Source: Sphingobacteriales bacterium 50-39 (GTDB taxonomy: Bacteria > Bacteroidota > Bacteroidia > Chitinophagales > Chitinophagaceae). From it: a DNA stretch of 64,000 nt. The notes under the pieces were generated by a model. The model ran no database searches. It saw only the letters and a list, made by a program, of their open reading frames with translations, and was not told where the DNA came from. Location: the NCBI GenBank assembly GCA_001898505.1, contig MKTZ01000001.1, positions 620,001 through 684,000 on the forward strand, read 5' to 3'. Shown here one piece after another: positions 1 to 7,487 of the stretch. The translations under genes were made by a program, and so were the position numbers. Position 1 is the stretch's first letter. Every line of letters begins with the position of its first letter.

Positions 1-390
1 TGCCGGCTGGCCTGACAGGACTGAAGCCCTGTTCTTTTGCCAGATGACATAGACTGTTGCAGATGCCAGGAGAATAATCGCTGCTGCTACACCTATCATT
101 CTTCTGACGGGGCGACGCAGCCCGGGTGTAAGGCTTTCGTCATCCAACGAAAGACCGCGTAGCGTTTGAGCGAAACGCTGCTGTTCCTTTTGGAATTCGG
201 ATTCAGGGAGCCTTACTGAAAAGGCGTCTATATAATTGTTGGCGGATATAATTATATCCAGCTTCTCGGGATGGAGGCCTATCCATTCTGTCCAAAATTG
301 GATATCGACTTCATTTTCCTTGAAATAATAGCGCAGATATGATTCGTCTGTAACAAAATCCTCGACAGTGTATGATAAATAGTCCTTCAT
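1..390 (-). CDS. FecR-family anti-sigma factor, N-terminal part (cut by window edge)
   Basis: The reading frame opens at an ATG at 390 (MKDYLSYTVEDFVTDESYL) and stays open to base 1, giving 130 residues of a longer protein. The N-terminus has the acidic/aromatic cytoplasmic segment with an FWTEW motif typical of Bacteroidota FecR proteins, which binds the partner sigma factor. A single membrane helix (about residues 100-117, IGVAAAIILLASATVYVI) follows an Arg-rich stretch. The periplasmic FecR domain would lie outside the window. It follows the ECF sigma gene by about 100 bases on the same strand, the usual sigma/anti-sigma order. The identity rests on the N-terminal pattern and context. Confidence 0.85.
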   Translation of the reverse strand, partial: MKDYLSYTVEDFVTDESYLRYYFKENEVDIQFWTEWIGLHPEKLDIIISANNYIDAFSVRLPESEFQKEQQRFAQTLRGLSLDDESLTPGLRRPVRRMIGVAAAIILLASATVYVIWQKNRASVLSGQPA

Positions 391-491
391 TCGTCATTAC
401 TTATAAGTATGACGGGAAGACGCGGGTTTTTTACCGTAAAATTTTTGATATTTTTTTTTAGAACAGGCCTACGGGCCATTGTCCGGGCATT

Positions 492-1082
492 TCAGCGGGG
501 ATGTCTGACGGAGAAATACTGTCTGAGGCGTTCGACGGCCTCGTACACGCGGTTGTATATGGTGCGGGGTTCGCAGCCTTGCAGCCGGGCTATCTCTTCG
601 TAATTCTTATTTTCAAAAAAACGTAGACGAATGGCCTCTTTTTGTTTGCCGGTCAGGTGTGTCAGGGCTTCGCGGATGGTCTGACGGGTCTCTTCCTGCT
701 CCTGGAAGGAGATAACCACCTCCTCGTAAGGGAATTCATATGGAGTATCTGTATTCAGAAGGGCGCTTTCGAGAGGGTATTCTTTTCTCAGTGCGTCTAT
801 CATCTTTCTACGAACGCAGGTATTGATATATCCGCCGGGGGAGCTGACGAGTGGGAGCTTATCGCGATGGACCCAGATGCTGATGAATGCGTCGTGAATA
901 CTGTCTTTTACGATGTCGCGGCGCATGCAAATGGAAAAATTTGCGGTAAAGAGAACCTGGTAAAGCGAATTATACAACTCCTTTAATGCATCAGCATCTC
1001 CTGCACGCATGCAGCTCCAAAGTTCGTTGATATTCGAGGTTTGCAATTTTATAAATATGGCGAGCGAAATAATAAATGTCAA
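492..1082 (-). CDS. ECF RNA polymerase sigma-70 factor
   Basis: This is a Bacteroidota-type extracytoplasmic-function sigma factor. Region 2 (-10 recognition and core binding) covers the LYNSLYQVLFTANF to AFISIWVHRDKLP segment. Region 4 (helix-turn-helix) covers LTGKQKEAIRLRFFENKNYEEIA and the following ARLQGCEPRTIYNRVYEAV. It lies directly upstream of the FecR gene at 1-390, so the pair should form a cell-surface signalling module for a nearby outer-membrane receptor outside the window. The start is unclear: there is no early ATG. Candidates are TTG at 1082 (196 residues), TTG at 1046 (184 residues) and ATG at 1010, the last being close to region 2. The 1046 start gives the commonest length for the family. 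Confidence 0.88.
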   Translation of the reverse strand: MTFIISLAIFIKLQTSNINELWSCMRAGDADALKELYNSLYQVLFTANFSICMRRDIVKDSIHDAFISIWVHRDKLPLVSSPGGYINTCVRRKMIDALRKEYPLESALLNTDTPYEFPYEEVVISFQEQEETRQTIREALTHLTGKQKEAIRLRFFENKNYEEIARLQGCEPRTIYNRVYEAVERLRQYFSVRHPR

Positions 1083-1186
1083 ATTAACTGTTTATTTCTT
1101 TCGCGCCAAACTTTTATTAAAAATTTTTACAATTTTTCAGGGAGCGATCGGGTGGGGGGCGAGGGGTAGTTTGGGGTGGAGAGGGG

Positions 1187-1222
1187 TAAAAAAAGACCTT
1201 CGGACTTGTCGCCCGAAGGTCT
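1187..1222 (-). terminator. Rho-independent terminator
   Basis: A perfect 10-bp stem (AGACCTTCGG at 1194-1203 pairing with CCGAAGGTCT at 1213-1222, 9-base loop) is followed on the minus strand by an uninterrupted run of T (1188-1194). It ends minus-strand transcription coming from the TPR gene at 1554-3290 or from a small RNA between them. Confidence 0.85.
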
Positions 1223-1345
1223 GTGCCACAGTAGTGGCGAGGTCCAGTTCGTTGTCTGGCAAGGGTTACTTCGCGGCTGCCGCCGGATGGAAGCCAGAAT
1301 GGTGCTGTCGAACACGGATCAAATGAAAGATACATTTGATCAGCT
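1190..1345 (-). ncRNA. Candidate small structured RNA ending in a strong terminator
   Basis: Read on the minus strand, this segment starts with a perfect 9-bp hairpin (GATCAAATG, 7-base loop, CATTTGATC). Next comes a compound stem in which GTTCG pairs with CGAAC and TCTGGC with GCCAGA, enclosing a small CGGC/GCCG hairpin. It ends in a textbook intrinsic terminator. It lies about 210 bases downstream of the TPR gene stop, so it could instead be that gene's 3' untranslated region. The family is not recognised and the 5' end is unknown. Confidence 0.3.
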
Positions 1346-1553
1346 TGTTTTTACATGTTCGTGGCGGATAGGACCGGGGCCTGCGGATCTTGTACATGGG
1401 TACGGATCAACTTGTTTTACGCGGCGTCTGATCGTCTGTATCGCGGACCGACCATCGACTTCGCTACTATAACGCGTGGGCCATCATTCTATTTCTTGCC
1501 AAACGAATAATAAAAGAAAATAAGGGTATATGCTCATCGAACGAGGGACTGAC

Positions 1554-3290
1554 CTATAATATCACGGCTCCTGTGATCTTCATATCGCTGCGTGCAAATG
1601 CCTTTTGAGAGTCTGCTGTGGCGGCTGCGGCTTCTTTTTTCCGGCCTTGCTTTGCGAGCGCCATCGCCAGCCCCGTGTAGGACCAACCATTTTTTGGATT
1701 GAGCTCAAGGTCTTCGCGGAAGGCCTTTTCTGCCTCTTTGTACCGACCGGCCTTGATAAGCACGGCGCCGAGGAACTGTCTTGCGGGCTGTTGCCAGTCC
1801 TTTGGTTCGTCATAGATCATGGCATCTTCGTATTGCGCGGCGGCTTTAAAGGCATCGATGGACTCCTGCAAATGGTTGCGGCTTTCCGCTATCACACCGG
1901 TCAATATCCTCTCGGCCACGTGGGCGCCATTGATCCCAGGGTTGGAATAGCTGGGGGCGGGCGCCTTTAGCTGCGGGTGAGCCGTATCCCGTCTCAGGGC
2001 AAGGAGCTCCTGCTCTGCGTCGTCGAGCCGACCCTGTCTGGCAAAAGCGATACCGCGGCCATAGTGTGTGAGGACATCCGCGTAGATATAGGTGGGTGCT
2101 ATGGGTGTCTCGTTCAGGATCTCATCCCATTTGCCGAATCGTACCTGTGTCAGGAGGGGGGTCATATAGACGTATTGCATAAAGACACCCATGAAGTCGG
2201 GGGCGCTCATCCAACTGCTGTCGAAACTGGTGCGGGTATCTATCGAGGCCTTGATGGCGTCGGCATAGCGGCCGTCCATGTTGGCGCAGGCAGCCTGCAT
2301 ATGCAGGTTGTGGCTCAGGTATAATGACGCATTGCCGGATACGGGTGAGTACCTGGCGAGATAATCATAATAGCCTTTGACGGCAAGGGTATTCAGCCGC
2401 CAGCCTTCTTCATAGTTGCCGGTGCGGATGTAGATATGGGCGGGCATATGTACGATGTGCGATACACCCGGCATGAGCGAAGGGAGTCGTCCCGCAGCGG
2501 CCAGGGCGCTCCCGGGGTGATCGGATGCCTCCACTGCATGGATATAGTAGTGGGCTGCGCCGGGGTGAGCAGGATTTGTCCTGAGGATGTCTTCCAGGGT
2601 GGCGACGATGGGCGGGGTCCAGGTCTTTGGCTTCCCATACCTGTCATAGAGGTCCCAGGGATGCTGCTGCATGAGGGCGTCGGCATAGAGCGCTGCAATA
2701 TCGGGGTCTTGAGGGAATTGCTGATAGGCGGCGTGCATGGCATCCGCGTAGAGTTGGTCGAGGTGTTCCCGGCTCCGGGTGGAGTCGGCGGAGTATCGAG
2801 GCTGTATGGCGTCTATGAGGGCTTTTTCAGCGGGAGAAACATGGGCTGACAGCGCCCTGGCTTTTTGGGCGGCGTCCAGCGCTGCCGGTGAAGCCGTATA
2901 GCCATAGTCGTTGATGTTGGGGCCATAAGCAAGGGCCACACCCCAATAGCCCATGGCAAAGCTGCTGTCGAAGCGGGTGCTCTTTTCGAAGGAGGCAAGG
3001 GCTTCTATGATATGGAAGCCATAATACATATTGATGCCCTGCTGAAAATACAGGTAGGCGCTGTCATTTTTCCCAGTGACGTACATACGGTAATCACCCC
3101 AGCCTGAGAGAAGGGGGATGGGATCGGCTGCCGGATCGAAGGTGGTGAGGTCCGGGCTGCAGCGGATGAGGTTTCTTTGTTTGTACAGGAGGGCTTGTCG
3201 TCTGGCGGCGAGGGGGTCGGCTTTTGGGGAATGCCATTGTATAAAGCCTTCCAAAAGGAAGCATGTAAGGAGAGTGAGGAGTATTTTCAT
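1554..3290 (-). CDS. Secreted TPR-repeat protein
   Basis: A 578-residue protein with an N-terminal signal peptide (MKILLTLLTCFLLEGFI) and helical repeats along most of its length. The clearest tetratricopeptide units are near the C-terminus (AGRYKEAEKAFREDLELNP then SYTGLAMALAKQGRKKEA, about residues 505-555), with further degenerate repeats near FQQGINMYYGFHIIEALASFEK (about residue 85). It resembles the periplasmic TPR proteins of unknown function common in Bacteroidota. It has no catalytic motif, so a protein-binding role is inference. The ATG start is directly followed by the signal peptide. It is transcribed alone, divergent from the permease at 3342 across a 51-base gap. Confidence 0.82.
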   Translation of the reverse strand: MKILLTLLTCFLLEGFIQWHSPKADPLAARRQALLYKQRNLIRCSPDLTTFDPAADPIPLLSGWGDYRMYVTGKNDSAYLYFQQGINMYYGFHIIEALASFEKSTRFDSSFAMGYWGVALAYGPNINDYGYTASPAALDAAQKARALSAHVSPAEKALIDAIQPRYSADSTRSREHLDQLYADAMHAAYQQFPQDPDIAALYADALMQQHPWDLYDRYGKPKTWTPPIVATLEDILRTNPAHPGAAHYYIHAVEASDHPGSALAAAGRLPSLMPGVSHIVHMPAHIYIRTGNYEEGWRLNTLAVKGYYDYLARYSPVSGNASLYLSHNLHMQAACANMDGRYADAIKASIDTRTSFDSSWMSAPDFMGVFMQYVYMTPLLTQVRFGKWDEILNETPIAPTYIYADVLTHYGRGIAFARQGRLDDAEQELLALRRDTAHPQLKAPAPSYSNPGINGAHVAERILTGVIAESRNHLQESIDAFKAAAQYEDAMIYDEPKDWQQPARQFLGAVLIKAGRYKEAEKAFREDLELNPKNGWSYTGLAMALAKQGRKKEAAAATADSQKAFARSDMKITGAVIL

Positions 3291-3341
3291 ATCAGGAGTT
3301 TACTAAAATTAGGTATATTTCGAAATTAATCAATCACTCAC

Positions 3342-4733
3342 ATGAGCGTTCCATCCCGGCTGAATCGAGCACTTGGACTTAGACTGGCGATTTTTTTGGT
3401 AATTGGAAATATTATCGGATCGGGGGTATATAAAAAAGTGGCCCCTATGGCTGCGGAGCTGCATTCCTCCGGGTGGGTGCTGGTATGTTGGGTATTGGGG
3501 GGGATCATTTCTCTTTTTGGGGCTTTAAGCAATGCGGAGGTGGCGAGCATGCTGGCGGATACGGGGGGCGAATATGCCTATTACAAAAAGATATACGGGC
3601 GATTTTTTTCCTACCTATATGGGTGGTCGAATTTTACGGCCATCAAGACTGCGGCCATTGCGGGTATTGCGTATGTATTTGCCCAGTCGCTGAACAGCCT
3701 GGTGCATTTACCGGCGGTGCTGCCGTCGCTGGCGGATTTGCGGGTCCTGAGAGTCTTTTACCCTTTTGAGGCGTTTCAGGTTAAACTGGTAGCCATCCTG
3801 TTGATCCTGGGATTAACATGGATCAATACAACGGGACTTAAAACGAGCGCAGGGTTAAGTACCGGATTGTACCTGCTGGTATTGGCGGGCATCATCCTGA
3901 TCATCGTATTTGGACTGAGCAGCTCGCAGGCTGTACCTTCTCAACCTTTTCGACTGGCAGTGTCGGAAGGAGCGGCGCCTGTGACCATCAGCGCCATATT
4001 TACGGCCATGCTGGCAGCGTTCTGGGGTTATGAGGGATGGAACTCTGTGGGTTATCTGGGTGGCGAGATCAAGGACCCTCACCGTAATGTACCGTTGAGC
4101 ATCACTGTCGGACTCCTGGTGGTAATTGCGATCTATATACTGGTGAATATTACTTATCTGGCCTTGCTGCCTGTGCCGAAGCTGGAGCAGATGCATGCGG
4201 CGGGGTCTTCTATTGCGGCGGTGGAGGCGGTGAATGTTTTTTGGGGTCATGGGGGCATCCTCTTTATTTCATCGCTGATCCTGATAACGACATTGGGGTG
4301 TACACATACGACGATACTCAGCAATTCACGTACTTATTATGCCATGGCCTGCGAGGGCGTATTCTTCCCGAAGGTGAGCAGGCTGAACGCTGCCCGGGTG
4401 CCTTCCTATGCTTTGTGGTATCAGGGGATATGGGCCTGTCTGCTGGTGTTGTCGGGGACCTTCGATCAGATAACGGATATGCTGATCTTTGCCGCCTTTA
4501 TTTACTATGGCGCTACGACCCTGGGTGTTTTTATCTTGCGGAAAAAAATGCCGGATGCGCCGCGACCCTATAAGGTATGGGGATACCCGGTGGTGCCGGC
4601 CCTCTTCATATTATTCTGTCTGCTGCTGATCGGGAATACTCTTATCGCCCGGCCGAGAGAGGCTGCCATCGGACTGACGTTGATATTGCTGGGCATTCCC
4701 TTCTATTGGTGGTTTACGAAGAAGCCGGCGTGA
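3342..4733 (+). CDS. APC-family amino-acid permease
   Basis: A 463-residue inner-membrane protein with about 12 hydrophobic helices. The first helix carries the family signature GNIIGSGVYKK (about residues 20-32), an unwound substrate-binding segment, and the charged loop after helix 2 reads ADTGGEYAYYKKIYG. These are typical of APC-superfamily (LAT-like) transporters of amino acids or amines. The C-terminal charged turn RKKMPDAPRPYKVWGYP is also characteristic. The substrate cannot be read from sequence. No neighbouring gene suggests a pathway. Confidence 0.92.
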   Translation: MSVPSRLNRALGLRLAIFLVIGNIIGSGVYKKVAPMAAELHSSGWVLVCWVLGGIISLFGALSNAEVASMLADTGGEYAYYKKIYGRFFSYLYGWSNFTAIKTAAIAGIAYVFAQSLNSLVHLPAVLPSLADLRVLRVFYPFEAFQVKLVAILLILGLTWINTTGLKTSAGLSTGLYLLVLAGIILIIVFGLSSSQAVPSQPFRLAVSEGAAPVTISAIFTAMLAAFWGYEGWNSVGYLGGEIKDPHRNVPLSITVGLLVVIAIYILVNITYLALLPVPKLEQMHAAGSSIAAVEAVNVFWGHGGILFISSLILITTLGCTHTTILSNSRTYYAMACEGVFFPKVSRLNAARVPSYALWYQGIWACLLVLSGTFDQITDMLIFAAFIYYGATTLGVFILRKKMPDAPRPYKVWGYPVVPALFILFCLLLIGNTLIARPREAAIGLTLILLGIPFYWWFTKKPA

Positions 4734-4752
4734 TGGCGCGGCGAGGGCCGGC

Positions 4753-4980
4753 TCAATAATTACGGTGACAATAGTCCCACCAGTGGAGATCGAGGGTGGT
4801 TTCCGTCCGCCTGTCCCAGGTGCCTTTCTTATAAAGCTTTTGCAAGCGGAATGCATTGGGGAAGATCTCTTCGAATATGATCAGGTTCACGACGCGGGCG
4901 TAAAGGAGCTCGTCCTGCAATTTTAGATATTCAAAAAAGTATCTGGGCTCATCGGTGATAGCGCCAAATCGGCTAAACAT
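4753..4980 (-). CDS. Small hypothetical protein (75 residues)
   Basis: A 75-residue ATG-started frame sits convergent to the permease, 19 bases from its stop. The sequence begins MFSRFGAITDEPRYFFEYLK and ends LDLHWWDYCHRNY. It is rich in aromatic and charged residues with a plausible amphipathic helix (LQDELLYARVVNLIIFEE), unlike the Arg/Pro/Ser-rich antisense frames around it. No family is recognised. It is probably a genuine small cytoplasmic protein, but composition alone supports this. Confidence 0.5.
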   Translation of the reverse strand: MFSRFGAITDEPRYFFEYLKLQDELLYARVVNLIIFEEIFPNAFRLQKLYKKGTWDRRTETTLDLHWWDYCHRNY

Positions 4981-5022
4981 AGACTTATCCTTTATAACGG
5001 AGGTAAGATACTATCAAACCAA

Positions 5023-5048
5023 TGCCTGCCCGGCACGCCGGACAGGCA
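5023..5048. repeat. Palindromic hairpin, 12-bp arms
   Basis: TGCCTGCCCGGC and GCCGGACAGGCA pair with a single C/A mismatch on the plus strand. On the minus strand the mismatch becomes a G-U wobble, so a full 12-bp stem forms there. It lies just downstream of the decayed permease tail (5074-5151, minus strand) and may be that transcript's old terminator or a dispersed palindromic repeat. Confidence 0.5.
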
Positions 5049-5073
5049 TATTGATTTTTTTAAGTGGATGTCC

Positions 5074-5151
5074 TTACTCAGTTCTTAAACTTTTCACTGG
5101 ATTTGCGGTGGCGGCCTTGATGTTAGGCATAGCGATACAGCGATTGTACGG
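5074..5151 (-). pseudogene. Remnant C-terminal tail of a MacB/FtsX-type ABC permease
   Basis: The minus-strand frame ending at the TAA at 5074 reads RCIAMPNIKAATANPVKSL, then RTE and stop. The ending NPVKSLRTE is the very characteristic last stretch of the MacB-like FtsX permeases that are abundant in Bacteroidota. Upstream of about 5151 the similarity ends and the frame runs into the terminator of the porin gene, so only about 25 codons of a normally roughly 800-residue protein remain. I infer that the gene was deleted and its 3' tip left behind. Confidence 0.65.
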
Positions 5152-5166
5152 TGGGTGATTGAGAAA

Positions 5167-5192
5167 GCCGGCCCTTTGGTAGAAGGACCGGC
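5167..5192 (-). terminator. Terminator of the outer-membrane barrel gene
   Basis: Arms GCCGGCCCTT (5167-5176) and AAGGACCGGC (5183-5192) enclose a 6-base loop. On the minus strand the only imperfect pair is a G-U wobble, and the stem is followed by TTTCTC. It sits 31 bases beyond the stop of the gene at 5223-5867. The short T run makes it a modest terminator. Confidence 0.6.
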
Positions 5193-5222
5193 GTGGTGGT
5201 AATAAAGGGTATCGTGGCACGA

Positions 5223-5867
5223 TTACAGGAGGAAGCCTAATCCGACCTGGAAGACCTGATTCTTATAAGCAGGCGTGGAAGAGGTGCCATCGCCGTTGTT
5301 ATTCTTGAAGTCGATGGTATACCGGCCGTAGAGGAACATGTTATCGTTTAGGTTTATATCCAGTCCGAGTACGCCTCCGAAGGTATTCTTTGTGATATTG
5401 CTGTTGTCATTGTTCACTGTCTGCTGATACGATACGCTTCCGGACTTGAATGTGGTGTTTGTTGACAATAAGTAAGAATATTGCGGTCCGGCGACAATGC
5501 CCAACTCTTTTGAGAGATTGATCCTGAGCAGGAGGGGGATGTCGAGGCAGTTGCTGACACGACGATAGTCATAGTTTCCGGTCAGGTCCGTTCCGGTGGC
5601 CCTGTAGCCCTTTTGAGAAAATAACACTTCCGGCTGAAGGGCGATCACTTTTCCCAGCGGGAGCAGTATTACTCCTCCTCCGTTGAATGCGTATAGGGGT
5701 GTGGATGAAATGCTCTGATCGCCTGTCCGCACCATGGTGGCGATGCTCAGGCCTCCCTTGAAGCCAATATGGGGCTCCTGGCGAGAATCCTCGTGAGAGT
5801 CCTGGGAGAAGGCGCTATATGAAATAGTCAGGGTCAGTAGGGCGGCGGTAATGCATTTTGAAAGCAT
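5223..5867 (-). CDS. Outer-membrane beta-barrel protein (PorT-like porin family)
   Basis: A 214-residue protein with a signal peptide (MLSKCITAALLTLTISYSAFSQ) and alternating beta strands typical of the small outer-membrane beta-barrel family in Bacteroidota. Recognisable elements are an early glycine-rich strand (HIGFKGGLSIATMV), a middle segment LQPEVLFSQKGYRATG, and a closing strand VFQVGLGFLL ending in a hydrophobic residue, as expected for barrel assembly. The function is unknown; related proteins are generic outer-membrane barrels. It is monocistronic with its own terminator. Confidence 0.85.
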   Translation of the reverse strand: MLSKCITAALLTLTISYSAFSQDSHEDSRQEPHIGFKGGLSIATMVRTGDQSISSTPLYAFNGGGVILLPLGKVIALQPEVLFSQKGYRATGTDLTGNYDYRRVSNCLDIPLLLRINLSKELGIVAGPQYSYLLSTNTTFKSGSVSYQQTVNNDNSNITKNTFGGVLGLDINLNDNMFLYGRYTIDFKNNNGDGTSSTPAYKNQVFQVGLGFLL

Positions 5868-5995
5868 AGGGATTGTTTTTTAATAGATCAATCGAGACGG
5901 TTTTTTGTTACCCTCCCTTTTTGGTATTTTTTTATTATTTTTAAATTATTTAAATTCAAGTATTTATGAAAATAAACGGGTGAGTATCTTTCATA

Positions 5996-6772
5996 TTGTG
6001 CTCATTGGTTTTTTTCTTTATTGTTGACCCAAAGGCTTCTAAGTTTTTTAAGGATGTCGTTTTTGATGACTCATATACCATCATCGGGCTGGGGCAGGGT
6101 TTCGGCAAGTCGGTGGACAGCCTGGAACGTTTCTGGTTCATATTGGAAAACCGGGCAGACATAAAAAAACTGAAGCGTGACTGGGTCTTTACACGGCCTA
6201 TCCGACATGTGCAATATGAAAAGATGAACTTCGATGTGTTTGTCGTGAAGGATAAACGTGTCGTGACCCATAGGGGGGTGATCTACCCTCAGCAGGGGGC
6301 TGTGACTGTTGCGAGCGGCTGGTTTTTCTTCGACACGACCAAACTGATCCATTTGCATGAGGAGCACCCCTTACATTATATCAAGAAAATAATAAGATTT
6401 GATACCTACATCCAATACGCCGCCTATGGCAATAGTGTCTTGCACGATCCAACGCTTCTTTTTTTCTACGAGCCTTCCCTGGGTTTTGAGGGCTCGTTCG
6501 AGATCCTGACCCATCGAACGCCTGAGCCGGTGAGCATGGTAAATGCACAGGAAGCCATCAATAAAGAGATGGAGGTGTTGGACCCTTCTACTCATTTTCA
6601 GGTCATCCTCCCTTTGACGGACAGCTTTAACAGGGCAAACACGGATCGTGTCAAGCTTATCGTGGAGTGCTCGAAAGCCGTGTATACCAAATATGAGCAT
6701 GAAGGGCGGGAAAAAGGACCCTGGCAGCCGACACCGATAGAGATCATCAGCTATTGGCGTGACGATAAATGA
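5996..6772 (+). CDS. Hypothetical protein with disrupted N-terminus (in-frame TGA)
   Basis: About 258 residues with no recognised family; the sequence is rich in aromatic and charged residues (for example HEEHPLHYIKKIIRFDTY). The frame has no ATG start. The only ATG placed like a start is at 5966 (MKING), but it meets an in-frame TGA at 5981 before continuing into a hydrophobic stretch (VSFILCSLVFFFIVDP). Translated through the stop, it would look like a membrane anchor or signal sequence. The first usable start without readthrough is TTG at 5996. The gene may be a recent pseudogene, may use the TTG, or the TGA may be a sequencing error. Confidence 0.6.
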   Translation: MCSLVFFFIVDPKASKFFKDVVFDDSYTIIGLGQGFGKSVDSLERFWFILENRADIKKLKRDWVFTRPIRHVQYEKMNFDVFVVKDKRVVTHRGVIYPQQGAVTVASGWFFFDTTKLIHLHEEHPLHYIKKIIRFDTYIQYAAYGNSVLHDPTLLFFYEPSLGFEGSFEILTHRTPEPVSMVNAQEAINKEMEVLDPSTHFQVILPLTDSFNRANTDRVKLIVECSKAVYTKYEHEGREKGPWQPTPIEIISYWRDDK

Positions 6773-6777
6773 TGGGT

Positions 6778-7392
6778 TTATTGAAGCGTGACCTTTACTT
6801 TTTGAAAGCAAACCACCAGGTGTCCATTTTGTGTAGCAGGTGTCCATGGTTGGCTTTCGCGGATGGCCTGTAAAGCAAGCGCTGTCTGTTTGGCGTTGTA
6901 TGGACCCGAGATGGGTTCTATGTATGTCAACTGTCCCTTGAGATGAACGGTGAATTGAACCATCACATCGGCGGGTCCTGCTTTGTGGATGTCTTTTTTA
7001 TGGGCTGTGCAAAATGTATCCAGATATTTCTGCCATGCAGAGTCGCCGCCGGGGAATTCGGGCATGTGCTCGGCCTTGGTGAAGGTGATGTGACCAAGGT
7101 CATCCACGGCAGCCTTGATCCTTTCGGGTGTCGTCGGATAGGTGTCTTCGAGGTCCCAATCTATGTGATGATAAAGATAGACGGTACCATTCTTCATGTT
7201 GACGGTCAGGGTTTGATCTTCGTGGCGGGAGGTGACGGAGGCGATGTCCTCATCGCGAAGGGTGTGGAGGGCGGGGAGACTGTCCTGGATGGATTGGCCT
7301 GTCGCGGCGAGCTGGCCTTGAATGAGGTTGGCTGGTACGGCAATAGGGGGGGCGCTTATGATGGCGAGGGAAAAGAGCAATGGTAAAAGCAT
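6778..7392 (-). CDS. Secreted protein with TonB C-terminal-like domain
   Basis: A 204-residue protein with an N-terminal signal peptide (MLLPLLFSLAIISAPPIAVP). The second half carries the TonB-C pattern: MPEFPGGDSAWQKYLDTF (about residues 109-126), then VMVQFTVHLKGQLTYIEPISG and ALQAIRESQPWTPATQNG. Bacteroidota encode many such proteins. Unlike classical TonB, this one lacks a proline-rich periplasmic spacer, and its leader looks cleavable, so an energy-coupling role is doubtful. It diverges from the epimerase at 7488 across a 95-base gap and ends 5 bases from the convergent gene at 5996-6772. Confidence 0.82.
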   Translation of the reverse strand: MLLPLLFSLAIISAPPIAVPANLIQGQLAATGQSIQDSLPALHTLRDEDIASVTSRHEDQTLTVNMKNGTVYLYHHIDWDLEDTYPTTPERIKAAVDDLGHITFTKAEHMPEFPGGDSAWQKYLDTFCTAHKKDIHKAGPADVMVQFTVHLKGQLTYIEPISGPYNAKQTALALQAIRESQPWTPATQNGHLVVCFQKVKVTLQ

Positions 7393-7409
7393 GTGATAAA
7401 GTTTTAGTG

Positions 7410-7440
7410 TTTGGGTCTTCTAAATATAAGGGTTATTTTG
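7410..7440 (+). promoter_or_regulatory. Candidate sigma-A promoter for the TIM-barrel gene
   Basis: TTTG at 7410-7413 and TTATTTTG at 7433-7440, separated by 19 bases, fit the Bacteroidota consensus (TTTG, 19-21 bases, TAnnTTTG) with one mismatch. Transcription from here would start near 7447, which supports choosing the ATG at 7488 over the in-frame ATG at 7380. Confidence 0.45.
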
Positions 7441-7487
7441 GTATCATCGATGACGAGGACATCTTGAGTATATCTTATCAAAGCCAT

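Larger units (their letters stand above)
1083..1553. other. 471-base gene-free region with several inverted repeats
   Basis: No convincing protein is encoded on either strand; the open frames have no family features and unlikely composition. The left 110 bases are A/T-rich and G-tract-rich. The rest holds several inverted repeats: a terminator (1194-1222), a perfect 9-bp IR GATCAAATG/CATTTGATC (1317-1325 with 1333-1341), GTAC-CCAT-GTAC near 1395, and a nested pair (GTTCG/CGAAC around TCTGGC/GCCAGA) between about 1245 and 1312. Two similar words, GATCAGCTTGTTTT and GATCAACTTGTTTT, lie about 66 bases apart. This density of pairing suggests a structured transcript rather than empty spacer. Confidence 0.5.

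Noticed and set aside
1117-1335. Short minus-strand frames (62-72 residues) in the gap after the TPR gene
   Set aside because: Their C-terminal parts read through the terminator hairpin and T-run, and the composition is not protein-like; a structured RNA explains the region better.
7380-7487. N-terminal extension of the TIM-barrel protein from the ATG at 7380
   Set aside because: The extension has no family match, precedes a signal-like start at 7488, and contains the likely promoter.
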